This document shows positions 9,758-21,596 of a stretch of 64,000 nucleotides of DNA, in pieces. The first letter of the stretch is position 1. Every line of letters starts with the position of its first letter. The notes under the pieces were generated by a model. That model worked only from the letters and a program-made list of their open reading frames with translations. It was not told the DNA's origin and did no database searches. Made by a program: the position numbers and the translations under genes. This stretch comes from Setoptus koraiensis (lineage: Eukaryota > Arthropoda): NCBI GenBank assembly GCA_048013815.1, contig CM106585.1, positions 15,500,001 to 15,564,000 of the forward strand, given 5' to 3'.

Positions 9758-10990
9758 CAATAATATTTGTCCACTTTTCGATCGAAAAATACATGGTGTC
9801 GTTTTAATATTGCGCACTTTCGACGCATGTTTCCAACTCGATTCGTTTCACTCTTTTTGTTTCACCATGTATATTTAGATTCTAACATTTAGCATGTCGT
9901 TGATAGATCATGACTATTGCCTTCCTGTTGCCAGTGTGCAATTTCGAACTTCCGTTGTCGAGAGAACAAAAATTATAGAGCTTCATAATGCTAAGAAGCC
10001 GATCTAACATATTGCTAGGCAATTTGGTCGATCTAAACAAACTATTTATAATGTTCTCGGCACATGGAAAGATGAATCGCGGTTGACTCCTTTGAAATCT
10101 CCTGGTAGACCTCCATTATTTGACATTAGTGATCGAGTGAGAGATTATCTTGATGCCAATCCATTTGCGAATGATATTGATGTGATGAGAGAACTCGAAC
10201 TTGGTTGCAGTTGGTCGACTTATTCGATTGTCTGTAGGAAACTTGATCTGAAATCTCGTGTTTCAGCTTCAAAGTTCATTCTTACAGATGCTCATCGAGC
10301 TGCTAGGTTGTTGTGGTGTTATGATAGGGAGGATTGGGGTATTGAGGATTGGCGACATGTTTGCTTTTCTGATGAGTTTCCTCTGACAAATTCGAGCCAG
10401 TATCAATTACGATGCCGAAGGCCATCAAGGAAACGATTTGACAGGAAATATGTCAAACCTTATGCTCCCAAATCCATGAGTTTGTCGATGCATGGCTTCA
10501 TCACCTATGATGGAGTTGGCTTGCTTCAACCTACTGGTCCTCGCATGGATAGTCAGATTTACTGCGATCATATTCTCTCTTCTGCATTTGAATGGTTGAA
10601 CGCAAATCATCCAGACCAGTTTTGGATTTGGCAACAAGATAATGCTTCCACTCATCGGTCTAAGTGGACCACTGATTTTCTCGAGAATAATTTAGACTAT
10701 AAGCAGATTTTGGAATTGCGAGCCAAGTCTCCTGATCTAAATATTATTGAGAATGTTTGGGCCCAAATGTGGAGGCGGAAGGTTAAGATTTTGAGAGAAA
10801 ACCCGGTTTAATCTGAGCAAGAGTTGCTTAATCTGGCACAGGAAGTGTGGTCAGGATTATCTCTGGATTTTATTCAGGACCTGTACCGATCCATGCCTAA
10901 ACGGATCAAGGAAGTCATTGCCAAAAATGGTTATTTAACAAAATATTAATGTGCATTAAAATAAAAGTCAATCAACTGGTCTAGTTTCTT
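9744..10990 (+). mobile_element. Decayed Tc1/mariner-superfamily DNA transposon
   Basis: The left boundary is set by the CAGGGTGTCCC motif at 9747-9757, with the transposase relic inside at 9894-10949. No matching right terminal repeat (GGGACACCCTG) is visible after the coding end, so the right limit is approximate and the element is probably truncated there. Confidence 0.7.
9894..10949 (+). pseudogene. Tc1-like transposase, DDE type, two in-frame stops
   Basis: The frame from ATG 9894 to TAA 10947-10949 is 351 codons with TAA at codon 38 (10005-10007) and codon 306 (10809-10811), so it is dead although otherwise uninterrupted. Residues about 15-80 form a helix-turn-helix (HIARQFGRSKQTIYNVL) followed by a SPGRPP linker. 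The catalytic domain shows FSDEFPL (first Asp), WQQDNASTHRS (second Asp) and SPDLNIIENVW (Glu). The second Asp and the Glu are separated by 36 residues, not the 34 of classic Tc1. The end reads as a normal Tc1 tail (SMPKRIKEVIAKNG). Transposases of this family cut and paste at TA targets. Few disruptions suggest a fairly recent loss. Confidence 0.88.
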
Positions 10991-11206
10991 CAATTTTGGG
11001 TGCTGTGTTCCTTCTTCTTCTCTAATTGTGATAACTTTGTGATAACTTTTTGGCCCAAAAACTCACTTTTTGTCGGATCATTCGCACTTTTCTCTGAAAA
11101 GGTAGATCTTTGAGTTTTCACTTTCAGTGAAATCGATCCGGGGTCAGACAGCGGATCCGAAAATATGTGAATTTGTGGCATAAATTCACTCTGGTGCATC
11201 TGGTAA

Positions 11207-11289
11207 CCCATACCCGCGTAAATGCGCATGGTGCCCATGCTCGCCCACGCGCGCGGGTATGGGAGATCATGGGAGCTCCCATGATCTCC
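11207..11289. repeat. Nested palindromes, including a perfect 28-bp one
   Basis: CCCATACCCGCG (11207-11218) pairs with CGCGGGTATGGG (11252-11263) around an inner GCATGG/CCATGC hairpin. The next 28 bases are a spacer-free perfect palindrome with arms GGAGATCATGGGAG (11262-11275) and CTCCCATGATCTCC (11276-11289). Confidence 0.85.
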
Positions 11290-11356
11290 TATGCACAAGT
11301 GACACACAGCACTCAAAGCACACAAAGCACACAGAGAGAGCAATTTCAAGTGAATT

Positions 11357-11427
11357 AAATTTGGCGCTCAGTTCTGCGCATACGGGGGTCGCATCAGTTT
11401 TTCCCACCGTCCAAATATTTACTAAAG
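11357..11427. repeat. Right arm of the widely spaced inverted repeat
   Basis: Reverse-complement partner of 8978-9036. It carries AAATTTGGCGCTCAGTTCTG at about 11357 and ACCGTCCAAATATTTACTAA at about 11406, in the opposite order and orientation to the left arm. Confidence 0.65.
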
Positions 11428-11859
11428 TGATTGTAGTCGCGTGCGTACATCCATACCGATAAGTTTGTGTGTGTATTCATGAACGCACACACACACACAA
11501 CACGATTTGGCGCGAACACCTGAGTGCGACTGTGTGAGTGTGTGTGTGAGTGTGTGTACGAGCCACTCTCAGGTAGCATATTGTACCATGATTATCATGG
11601 CATGGTATTTACTGTACGTCGTTTGCATGTGTCTGCAGAAGAGCGCCAAAACACCTTTCTGCACGGATTCATCAATGGACTTGTATCACTTTGAACGGTT
11701 GCGCATCGCGCACACATTTACTCGTGTGGCGAGATAAGTTTTAGTAGAGCGACTAATGGGGTGCCCCAACATACTTTTTGGTGCCTCAACGCTTGCAATG
11801 AGTCCTATTTGTTCTATGTGTGTGCCTCTATATTCGCTGGCGCCATTTTTGAAAGAACT

Positions 11860-12210
11860 AAAAAAGACTTTTTTAACAAGTCTTTTTTTAAAAAGGCTTC
11901 TTTGAAAAGCTATAATTCCCTTAACAAACGGATTGTTTGTGGCGAGATTCACTCAATTTCTATCGGTGTTTCTGAGCAAGTTCTCAAAAACACCGATGGA
12001 ATTCTTATGCCGGATAAAAAAGTTTCCGGTTTATAACTGGAGACAATTCTCTCGAATAATGATTGCATCATCTTGGAATCGATCTCACACAACTCGTTAC
12101 CGAATCTTTGCTTTTGCATTTTTGCTCGTCTTACTTTTCATTTATGACCTTTCGGAACGGCTCGCCTTCAGCAGAAGAAAGTTCTGACTCCTGATTTAAT
12201 TAAATCGGGC
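11860..12210. repeat. Further imperfect hairpins
   Basis: Several shorter inverted repeats follow one another: AAAAAGACTT (11861-11870) with AAGTCTTTTT (11878-11887), ATCGGTGTTT with AAACACCGAT (about 11962-11996), and the palindrome GATTTAATTAAATC near 12193. They continue the style of the palindromes at 9.1 and 11.2 kb but are less regular. Confidence 0.5.
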
Positions 12211-13625
12211 GTCTGATCGGTGCTATTCATGGAATAATAACCCTCGTAGCGGACTACCTGTTGTGTCGGGTGTGCCTTCGTGTAGCAGCACTTAGACTCG
12301 GTGACAAATATCCGATACAAGCGCGAAGGTGTCTGCGAGACAAATTTTCAGTCCTCAATGAGCGGCGCGGTGGGCTATTAGTCCTCATTTGCCCTCACAC
12401 TTGATTGACGCTTTGAATTTAGACGCACATCGTTGGAAAAAGAACGTCTATCCCATGAGTGTAGTGATTGGTGGCTTGAACTGAAGATGATCTTCCCTTG
12501 TGTTTCATATGCTAAACTGACTAAATGATAAATGAATCCATATAATGGTGATGTTCCTCTCTATAGACATGCCACTCTGCCTGCATGCTCGAAGCAAAAG
12601 CAATTATTATCGTTCTCACACATCAACTTTATATCTAGGTCTTACATAATCACTTATACCAATGCTACGATTATTGATATTCATTTAATTGTTGTTATTC
12701 TACCATGATGTCAATATTCGAACTCATCTCATTGTTGATGCTAATGAACATGGTAAACTTTTCGACAAGCCACTGAATTAGTTCTATATGAATAACAAAA
12801 TCTATTACTGACAGTAGATAACAATTCGTTTGCGTATGAGAGTGTGTGCTGAAATTGTTGAGAGAAAGAAGAAATATTTTACAGCTCAGACAGATAGTGC
12901 AGATCATCATCTTAATTGCTGTCGACAGTAAACTTCTAATTGGTGATACATTGAATTGGGCATTAGACGGAATAGCTCGACCAAGAATAAACGAAATTAC
13001 ATGCCTTCGAGAAACAAGAGAGATAGTGTAAGAGGGCCCGAACAAAGAAAGAACATATTGACTTATGGGCCATACATTATCACACTAAAAAATTCTTAAC
13101 TATTAAATAAGCAAATTGATACGAAGCGCCTAGAGAGATGAAGATCTGTTTGTGAGGAAGTTCGAAGAATCCGTCATCTTTGGCGCAACAATTATTTTTT
13201 TAAGACGTTTAAATCATCACAGCGGACACTCTATTTTGTTGAGTTCTTCCGTCCCCTATTCGACTCTGATTTGCATGCACACAAATGCTTCTTTACTAGT
13301 ATAAGACTAAATAACTCGAATGATTTCTGGGGGTCAACACTCTTTTAGCAGGGCCAAAAGATGATGGTTCAGAGTTGCGAGTAAACATGTCATTCATAAC
13401 TTCCATTTTTTCACATGTCTAAATATCATTGATATGATTTTCTCATTTGGCAGGACAATTCATACAAATAGAATTCGTGAAAAACATTCGAGAAAAAGAA
13501 AAAAATCCCAAATAAATGATGTTCATATTGTCTGGATGTAAACAAAAAACTTCGTCCATCAGACTCGAAAAGATCTTCAAATTTAGTTGAGAGTTTATTT
13601 TAGCGAGAACGAGGGAACAAACAAC
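12211..13625. other. Intergenic, upstream of the stomatin gene
   Basis: No gene or repeat family was recognised. It is AT-rich unique sequence and presumably contains the promoter used for first exon A. Confidence 0.4.
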
Positions 13626-16600
13626 ATGGCTACGGATTATACGCAAACGCAAGCGACTGATAGCACCAGTAATGATGCTAATAAAGAAAATCAACAAATT
13701 ATTTTGGATCCAAAGCAACAATCAGTGGTCGAACTCACCAAAACCTTGCCAGTTCCAGCTCCGCCTTTACCACCACCACCTCCACCCTTTTTACTTGACA
13801 GTTCACAAACTACATCCGCCTCGTCATCAATATCTACACTCAATTCGCACAATATAAATAATACCAAGGCAACCAACTCTGATACAAACGAGACAAACGT
13901 CAAATTGCTAGAATATAATGATAACGCAGTTGACACTCGCAATAATCGCTTTAGCCAGATTGCGAAAAACAACGATAGGCCTGGATATAGGTACTCATCA
14001 TCCTCAATTGACCATAAAAGTTTGAATCTAACAGACTCAAAACAACAATTGCAAAAAAAGCAGCAGTCAACTACATTTTGCTTCCCAAATGAGAATGTGC
14101 GGAGAGCTATCAGTTATAGCAATACTGGTCAGCAGAGACTGGATGATTTCATCCATAGTCACCAAAATAGATTGAGTAGTAATCTCCGACATTCAAATTA
14201 TTTGCGACATTACAACGTTCAGCAATATCTACAATATCCGCCACCCCAACCACCTAGACCACCAGTCATAACTATACCATTGAAGATACCCGATAGCGTA
14301 CAAAAAGCTATCAATCAAACTAGATCGAATTATGACAGTGCTAATGAACAATCAAAAGATGAACGCCAACAAAATATCACAGACATGAAATGTGACAACA
14401 ACTCAGTCCAATGTTCTGACTCCTACAATAAATTTGAGCAGTGCCAACCAAGAGTGTCTGTGAATAATAATAATAATCAATTGAACAACTGTTGTTTGAC
14501 CAATAACAATGACAGCATGGATGGTATACAAATGATCGTTGATGAATGTGATAATTCAGCTATGTCCCAACAGCAGAGTAGCTTCGATTACCGCCATGTT
14601 GCTAAAGAGTTGAATCGCAAATCCGATGTGCACTCTTCAAATGTTAAATCAAGCAATAGGGTCGAAACGCAAGATATTGATCTCAATAAGCTTGATACGC
14701 CTATGAACAGGCACTCGTCACGACGTCATCAATCTAGGCAACATGGACACCATGAGGGTGCAAATGCTAACTACCGAGAAGGAGCAAATTCTATTGATAG
14801 ACCCGAGGCAGACTATCCGAAGGGTCATAATAGAGGCCAAGATCAAGCGACAGTGAACTTATCTCATGGGTATAACTCATCTTACCATGAAGCTATTGGA
14901 GAATCCAGAGAATTGAATGACTCCAATCATATACAAGCAACACGAGAATTCAACCAAGAACATCGCCAGGAGCGAGCTTACGTAGCTTATCCACATGACA
15001 TTATTTCATGTAAGTTTCCATTTGAGCCGTGAGATGGCTCCATATAAGATGTTTTGTCTTGCTGTACTAGTTTCCGTTTTCCTCTTCAAATTTCGCTCTA
15101 TCATGGGTGTCATAACTGTATTTTATCAACTCAGACATTGTAATATCCAGATGATGATATTCAGTAGATCCCTTTGATTGTCACAGTCACATCGCTTCAT
15201 TTGTTGATTGTCTAGATATCTCGAACTGAATCTGAAGATTGCTAATTGAACCGACATTATTCGCGCATGCACAGAAGATGTGTGATCGTTGTTCCTGTCG
15301 AGTGGGTCTTGAACGCAAGTTTTTATTCCATATCTTTCCTGCCTTCTGCACTTGCGTCTTCCTCTTTTTTAAATAGCTGAAGTATAACTATCAATCTTAT
15401 TTCATATCCTGTGCATTAGTTTTACTCTCAACTATTTCGAAGTCGCGTGTTGCGATGATGAGATAGATGAAAGCGAACAATCGTTGTTATTACATTCTAC
15501 TGACTAATGTGTTATATTCTAGGCTAGTCTTAATTTGATCTTCAATAGTCATGATCGCAATTGAGATAAAGTTAGTTCTCGGTATCCGGCATGAAGTTAG
15601 CATACTTATGATGATATGATGCGATACATGTTATCTTTATATCAAGCTCATAACTGACTAGACATGAGCTTTTTGCCGGGGATTCCAAGCCAAATAATGA
15701 TATCAACATGAGTGAGGGGTCTCTTGTAGCTTCCATCCGTCACAAATAGAGATTATAATGACAACAGTGGCAACTAATTCTTAGCCATGAACACACAATT
15801 ATATATTCCGAGTTTCGACAACACGGTTGTAAAATATCTGTTCCTAGTGATTATTTTAGGAGCAGCACTCTTGATAACACCACACTTCACAAAGAAGTTG
15901 GTGAGTTAATGATATGATGTAATCTAGTGTTAACTTTGATAGCTGTTAAAGCCATATCATGGTATAGATGAAATCGTTAGAGACAAGATGACAAGTTTTG
16001 AATTGTGTTGGGTGATTCGCCCCGGGATTAGAGATTGACACACAATCTCTACATACATGATAGATCTAATCATATGTAGAAGACCTCACATGTATTGCTT
16101 GCAGTGACTTGTTGCGTGGTATATATGTGTCATCGAGCTAATCGAAGCCCAATTGGCAGCCTAAGCTTAGTTCCATCTTTGTGCGGAGAGCATGTCAGTT
16201 TGATTGTCATACCGATCGGTTTGATTCGCAGTCAATCTTTGAATAATAAATGATGATTTTCGCACATTAATGAGAGCAGAGCATGCAGTAGGCAATGAGT
16301 TAGCGACAACAGTGATCGTTGAACCAAAATCGTGTGTATTGGAATAGAGGAGCTCCTTTGGATTATGACTGTAAAAATTATGTTACGCGAAGGGAGCGGA
16401 TAATGAGTGAAAATTGTTTGCATATGAATTCATTAGTGTTGCCTACGGCGCATTAGTTGTTTGTTGCTATTATTTATGAGGCGTCTGACTAGATGTATTA
16501 TTTCGTTCATGTTGTTGCGGCGTCAAAACAGTTGCCGACGTTGTTGTTGCTGCTGTTGTTGCTGCTGTTGCATTAAATAGATAGTAAATGAATGACATGC

Positions 16601-19600
16601 CAGGCACATGGCGAAATAAATTGAGATTGCCCCAATATTTCATAAAAAAGTTCTTTCGCCACACAGATCTGTGAACTGGGGGACGGCAAGAGAGGAGGCG
16701 ACTCGTGCCCTTTCCCCCCAATGTGGCGCTTGCGACACACGAACAACAATCGAACACATAGTAGTTTGTTAGACGACAATTTCTGAAAACATTTGTTCCA
16801 TCTAATCGTCTGTCTGTCTATTTGTTGTTTCTCTCTTGTGAATTATAACATCTCTCAAGATGGCGACTAATGCCGCTCGGTGCGATGGCGCGCGCGTTGT
16901 TTACGCGCATCACACCCAACGTCTGCACATGTAATAATGTACAATGTGTCGCCTCGCAAGCGTTCAGGTGGCATCAAAAAGCTCGCAAGTTTGTGCACTG
17001 TGCACAGCCTATATATCTATTGGCCCATTCCATTTGAGATCTGAGTGTGTGCTCTATACTGATGCGTTGGCGAGTGAGTCACAATGCGAATGTGATACGA
17101 GTTACATGTTCGCTCGCTCGCTCACTCACTCGCTGCCACTCGCACACGCCGCATTGCCGGAAAAGTTCGATTTTTCTTTGTTCTGTGTCTCATGGGAACT
17201 ATAGTAACTCATTAATAGTACTAATAGTGCTAACAGCAAGTTACTGGTAGTAAGTGGCGCCGAATTTCTGCGCTGCGTCGGTGCGCAGAAATCCAACGCT
17301 GCGATCCAAGACAATCATCAATTTAGTCCAATCACGACAGACCAGAGCGCGCAATGTTATATAGATGTTGTATATGAATGTGCACATTTTGCAGTACGGA
17401 CAATCAAGGCAATAATTAATTTATGCAAGCGTTAGCCGCGAGTTTGAATGTTCAGCTTTTGAATCAAAACACAAAATCGTCTGCAGATTCTGTGCCAAAT
17501 CTTTTGTGTGAGATATCCCCAAAAACTGCCTAGACTCCGAACAAAAGAAACAAACAAACAGAGACATGGACAACCAGCAGCAGGTAAACTTTGACGCAAA
17601 CTCGAAACGACGCAGCAGAGCCAACAATGGCGCGAACAACAGTAATCAAGCAGCAAGAGAAGAAAATTCACTGGATAGCCTGGAGCGTCTAGATTCTATA
17701 GTGACCACACAAACCAGACAGCAGATAGCCAACAATTCCGACAACGCCGATGATGCCGAACTCAAGCAACAGATGGAGGGCCCCTCCATGGACCTGGACA
17801 GCTATCATCGTCGGCATGAGCTGGACATTGCGCCTAGCGACAGAGACCAGCACAGTCCCGCAGGCGATAGGGCCTCCACCAAGCGACTATCTTATGGCGG
17901 GGGAGATCCTGGTCGCATGAATTCTATGATTATAGAGGAAAATCGTCAAATTGCTCAAGATAATGACCCTATGCAAATTGCGCCGCCAAATAATAATGCA
18001 GCATTTTTAAGCGACAACACACAACAAAATCACTTCATCAATCAGGAGCACATGGTCAATGTTAAACCGAGAAAATTGTCGCCTAGTAGGGCGCCACAAG
18101 TGGCCATAAACGCCCTCAATAGAACACTCAGTGGCTATAGGCGACATCCGCAGCAGCATAGTGTGCACAATTTACCACCTATCTCGATCCCAAACACACC
18201 AACAAAATATCCAAACAATTACAATCACATGAACTTGCAACATCAAACAGTCCACAATCAATACATGCCATCATCGCCAACACAAAAAGGACCAGTTATT
18301 GTTGGAACGCCAAGCTTCCGGGAACGATATGGTATTACACACTTTTTTTTATGCATGTGCTCGACGCTCGCTCCATATAATTCATTTTTTCTCTCGAGCA
18401 ACTGAAGCTGGTGTGACATCTGCCAGCAAAAAAGTAAACAGTCAAAATAGAAATTTTTGTTTTGTTTGCACATGAGCACGAAAGAGTGAATCCAGGGCTA
18501 ATGCTATCCTAGAGCTCAGAGGATATCTGACACCCTAGTGAAGCTTTATACAATGCTTTAGATAGTATTACAGTAGTTTTTTCAACACAATTCGATGCTA
18601 GCAACATTTGTTGCATTTTGCACGAAGCTTGATCGATTCGAGTACGAAAGTAGACCTTGGAAATAATCCTAACATTAGTGATTACCATAAAGTAATAACT
18701 AATATCTATTTCTAGGCGTGCATATATGTTTTCTATATATAAAACTCGTGCAGACAGTTAAGTGGGCCACCTCTTGGCTCACAATCTGATAACGATGAAA
18801 CTGTGTTGTGCCGTTCAATATCAAATGAATGATGATGAGCTTGTATGACTAAAATGTCTGCTTGGCGTCCCGTCAGAGCTATCATTTTTCTTTCATGCAA
18901 CGAAAATATCTGACAGGTCTAGAGCTAGCATGCGTAAAAAATTATGCGAGTACAGCAAGCACGCGGGGTTGTTTAACAGCTTAGAAACTTTAGCAAACCA
19001 TTGTAAGTTTATCCGTTTAAAAATTCTTACATCAATACAAAATCAGCCAATCCTATATCTCTCTTGTTAGATATAGCACAGCAAACATCATCGATCTATT
19101 ATTTATTTTTGTAATTGCATGTGTAGTACAAAGTTGAGAAAGAATAAACGGAACGCATGTCCGTTTGCGTATGATATGGAATAATTTTCGGTACATAAAC
19201 ATACCAAGCTGAACAAACAATGAGGGGCGAGTTACATCATGTTGTGGCTATGAATGAGTTGCCAATCTCATCAACCTCAAACTGAGCAACAGCGAGATCT
19301 AAACAATGCATTCAGAGAAAAAAGAAACCGTTTCAGCATCTCTTGAACAGTCGAATAATCGTAAATCTTATTACGATTGTTATCAAGATGAAAGTTCTTC
19401 GCTCTTGCCAACAGTGTTTCAGTATCTTAGAACTGTTATTCCAGTCTAGTCTAGGCAGATACATGACAATGCAGCATAAGTATATACAGTAGTAGGAAGA
19501 CCCGAATAGCGATAATTTTCATCCAAAAGGAAGCGGCGCATATTTTAAAATCTGTATTCACTAATATTTGTTCTATTCGCCACAATATTATGATAAAACA

Positions 19601-21596
19601 TTTAAATATCCCAGATTTCATCTATGTACGCATGCCCAGAAAAAAAAATTATCGCAGGTCTTCCCACATGCTTGTGTTCGACTAGAGCCTCAGCGTTGGC
19701 ATCTATTACACTTAATTATGGCACTAATCGTAACATTAATGACATCATAGCTGTGTTTTAGCTGTAACTTTGTATGGTAGCGGCGATATGAGTTATATGT
19801 ACTTAACCTAAGAGATGTACCCTGTGAGACAATCTAGTGCCCTGTCAAATTTTATCCCATGCTTGACTAACGCTTCGCTCGATAAAAAGATTACAATGAA
19901 ATTTTTATAGCTGAGCTATTATATGGAGTGTACAGAAGAGATTAATCTGTGAATTTCTCAACAAACTAATCTAACAACATGTTTCCCCAACAAAATCACC
20001 CAAATCAAAACCAATCTCAAGAGTCCAATGCTGCATTGAAGAATATCCCATATGGTGGAAAGCAGCATCAACATCAGCATCATCACCAACAACAACAGCC
20101 ACCACAACCAGTTCAGCAAGCTATTCACATCAATCAGCCTTACCACGATATTCATCCACATTTCACTGGATATGATATAAATTGTAAGCAGTTGTCCAAT
20201 CAAGAACAAAAATCTCGCGCTCTATAGGAATTCTCTGTTACAAACTTATTGCTATATTTAGTCTGTGCTGCTTGAGAAATCAATCTTGCTTCTGAAATCT
20301 CGACAGTTGTGAAATACAATTCTATTTCGATGCTATTCCATCTTTCTAAAATCTCGGTCTGGACTTCGTAATAAGAATTGATAATCTGCCAGAGAATTCA
20401 ACAAGCTTTTATGATAACTAACATATTTTCTTTTTTACGAACCCCACATTTTGATATTCAGCGGCTACCACCTCGGACTCCGTCGATTTCTGTGCCTTTT
20501 TATTGACAGCTGTCTCTGTTATATTCATAATATGTACTCTACCTTTCTCTCTATTCTTCAGTATAAAGGTAGGTAATAACATTGCATATATCGTTCATTG
20601 TTCAGAGAGCCACGGCAATCCGATCTCGACCAAATTATTCATCTTGATTCTTCTTCATTAATCAGGTTGTGCAAGAATATGAGAGAGTTGTCATCTTTAG
20701 ATTGGGTAGACTCTTGAAGGGAGGCGCAAGAGGTAATTATCTGAATGATTGTTTATATTTATTGACAGAACATAGCAATACTACGGGCACATTTCTTAGT
20801 CAACACATTTGTTTCTTTTTTGAATCACAAAAAATTATGAACTAGGACCTGGAATTTTCTTCATCATTCCTTGCATCGACTCTTACTGCAAAGTTGACTT
20901 GCGTACGGTATCTTTCGATGTGCCACCGCAAGAGGTAAGGATTTAAAGAAAGAATCGAACTTTCACTTTTGAGGATATTACAAAACTAAAGTTAATCTGC
21001 ATTATTACAAAATATTCGTTTCTTTATTGTTTTAGATCTTATCTAAGGATTCCGTGACCGTCGCTGTAGATGCGGTCGTCTATTACCGCATCAGTAATGC
21101 GACAATCGCCGTGTCAAATGTCGAGGATTACGGCAGATCAACAAGATTACTAGCTGCCACCACATTGAGAAATGTTTTAGGAACAAAAAATCTGTCGGAG
21201 ATATTAAGCGAACGAGAAACTATTAGTCACATCATGCAATCTTCTTTGGACGAGGCGACGGAACCTTGGGGTGTCAAAGTTGAACGTGTCGAAATCAAGG
21301 ATGTCCGATTGCCAGTTCAATTACAGCGTGCTATGGCTGCCGAAGCTGAGGCTGCTAGAGAGGCTCGTGCAAAAGTTATCGCTGCAGAAGGTGAACAAAA
21401 GGCTAGCCGAGCCCTGAGGGAAGCTGCCGAGGTCATATCAGTATCTCCCCAGGCTCTCCAATTGAGATATTTGCAGACTCTCAATTCTATTGCCGCTGAA
21501 AAGAATTCAACTATAGTATTTCCAATACCCCTGGAGATGTTTTCGGGATTTCAACGCAACTGTACAGCGAATCACCATCATGACGAACCTAAATAG
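13626..21596 (+). CDS. Stomatin/MEC-2-like membrane protein, isoform A
   Basis: Isoform A joins exon 13626-15009 to common exons 20462-20568, 20666-20732, 20846-20934 and 21036-21596, giving 735 aa. The start is the ATG in a good context (AACAACATGGCT) at 13626. The exon ends at donor CAT|GTAAGT, leaving one base of a codon. The 461-residue isoform-specific part is disordered, with a polyproline run ([10 protein letters not shown], about residues 42-51) and Asn/Gln/Ser-rich stretches; Tyr- and Pro-rich patches ([13 protein letters not shown]) might bind SH3 or WW domains. The long first intron also contains two other first exons, entered separately. Splicing exon A into the 17566 exon fails because the candidate acceptor there reads quickly into stops, so the exons look alternative rather than consecutive. 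Confidence 0.8.
17566..18331 (+). CDS. Alternative first exon B of the stomatin-like gene
   Basis: ATG in the context AGAGACATGGAC opens 255 codons plus one base, ending at ATATG|GTATTA. The single leftover G joins the CG of the common exon at 20462 to make GCG (Ala), in the same phase as exons A and C. The isoform would be 529 aa. The encoded segment is Gln/Asn/Ser-rich and hydrophilic with no domain I recognise; it includes [12 protein letters not shown], a possible proline-directed phosphorylation patch. The last residues (GTPSFRERY) directly precede the membrane exon. The donor GTATTA is weaker than those of exons A and C. Confidence 0.68.
19979..20183 (+). CDS. Alternative first exon C of the stomatin-like gene
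   Basis: ATG after TCTAACAAC opens 68 codons plus one base, ending at AAATT|GTAAGC, the same phase as exons A and B. The short isoform would be 342 aa, close to a normal stomatin. The exon is Gln/His/Pro-rich (a [15 protein letters not shown] run), with no hydrophobic segment. It lies only 278 bp from the common exon, as expected of the most proximal promoter. Confidence 0.7.
20462..21596 (+). CDS. Common stomatin (SPFH/PHB) region of the gene
   Basis: Four exons (20462-20568, 20666-20732, 20846-20934, 21036-21596) with clean GT-AG sites encode the shared 274 residues. The first carries the membrane hairpin [20 protein letters not shown] with its central Pro (LPFSLFF). The SPFH domain follows: [51 protein letters not shown], then [41 protein letters not shown] and a coiled-coil-like [21 protein letters not shown]. 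This matches C. elegans MEC-2 and insect orthologues closely. Such proteins sit on the inner leaflet, oligomerise, bind cholesterol and tune ion channels, notably in mechanosensation. The tail is short ([12 protein letters not shown]), ending at TAG 21594-21596. Confidence 0.96.

Larger units (their letters stand above)
15010..20461 (+). other. Intron of isoform A with two internal first exons
   Basis: This interval contains first exons B and C. Outside them I see no gene. A 10-bp-arm hairpin ATTTCTGCGC / GCGCAGAAAT lies at 17264-17292 beside a GGCGCC motif. A CTCG/CTCA-repeat patch lies near 17107-17145. The regions before 17566 and 19979 would have to act as internal promoters. Confidence 0.45.

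Noticed and set aside
10005-10811. Stop-codon recoding in the transposase
   Set aside because: All other genes here use TAA and TAG as normal stops, so the two TAA codons are better read as decay.
17421-17671. Minus-strand Leu/Cys-rich frames over exon B start
   Set aside because: They overlap the stomatin first exon B, which has coding logic and phase on the plus strand.
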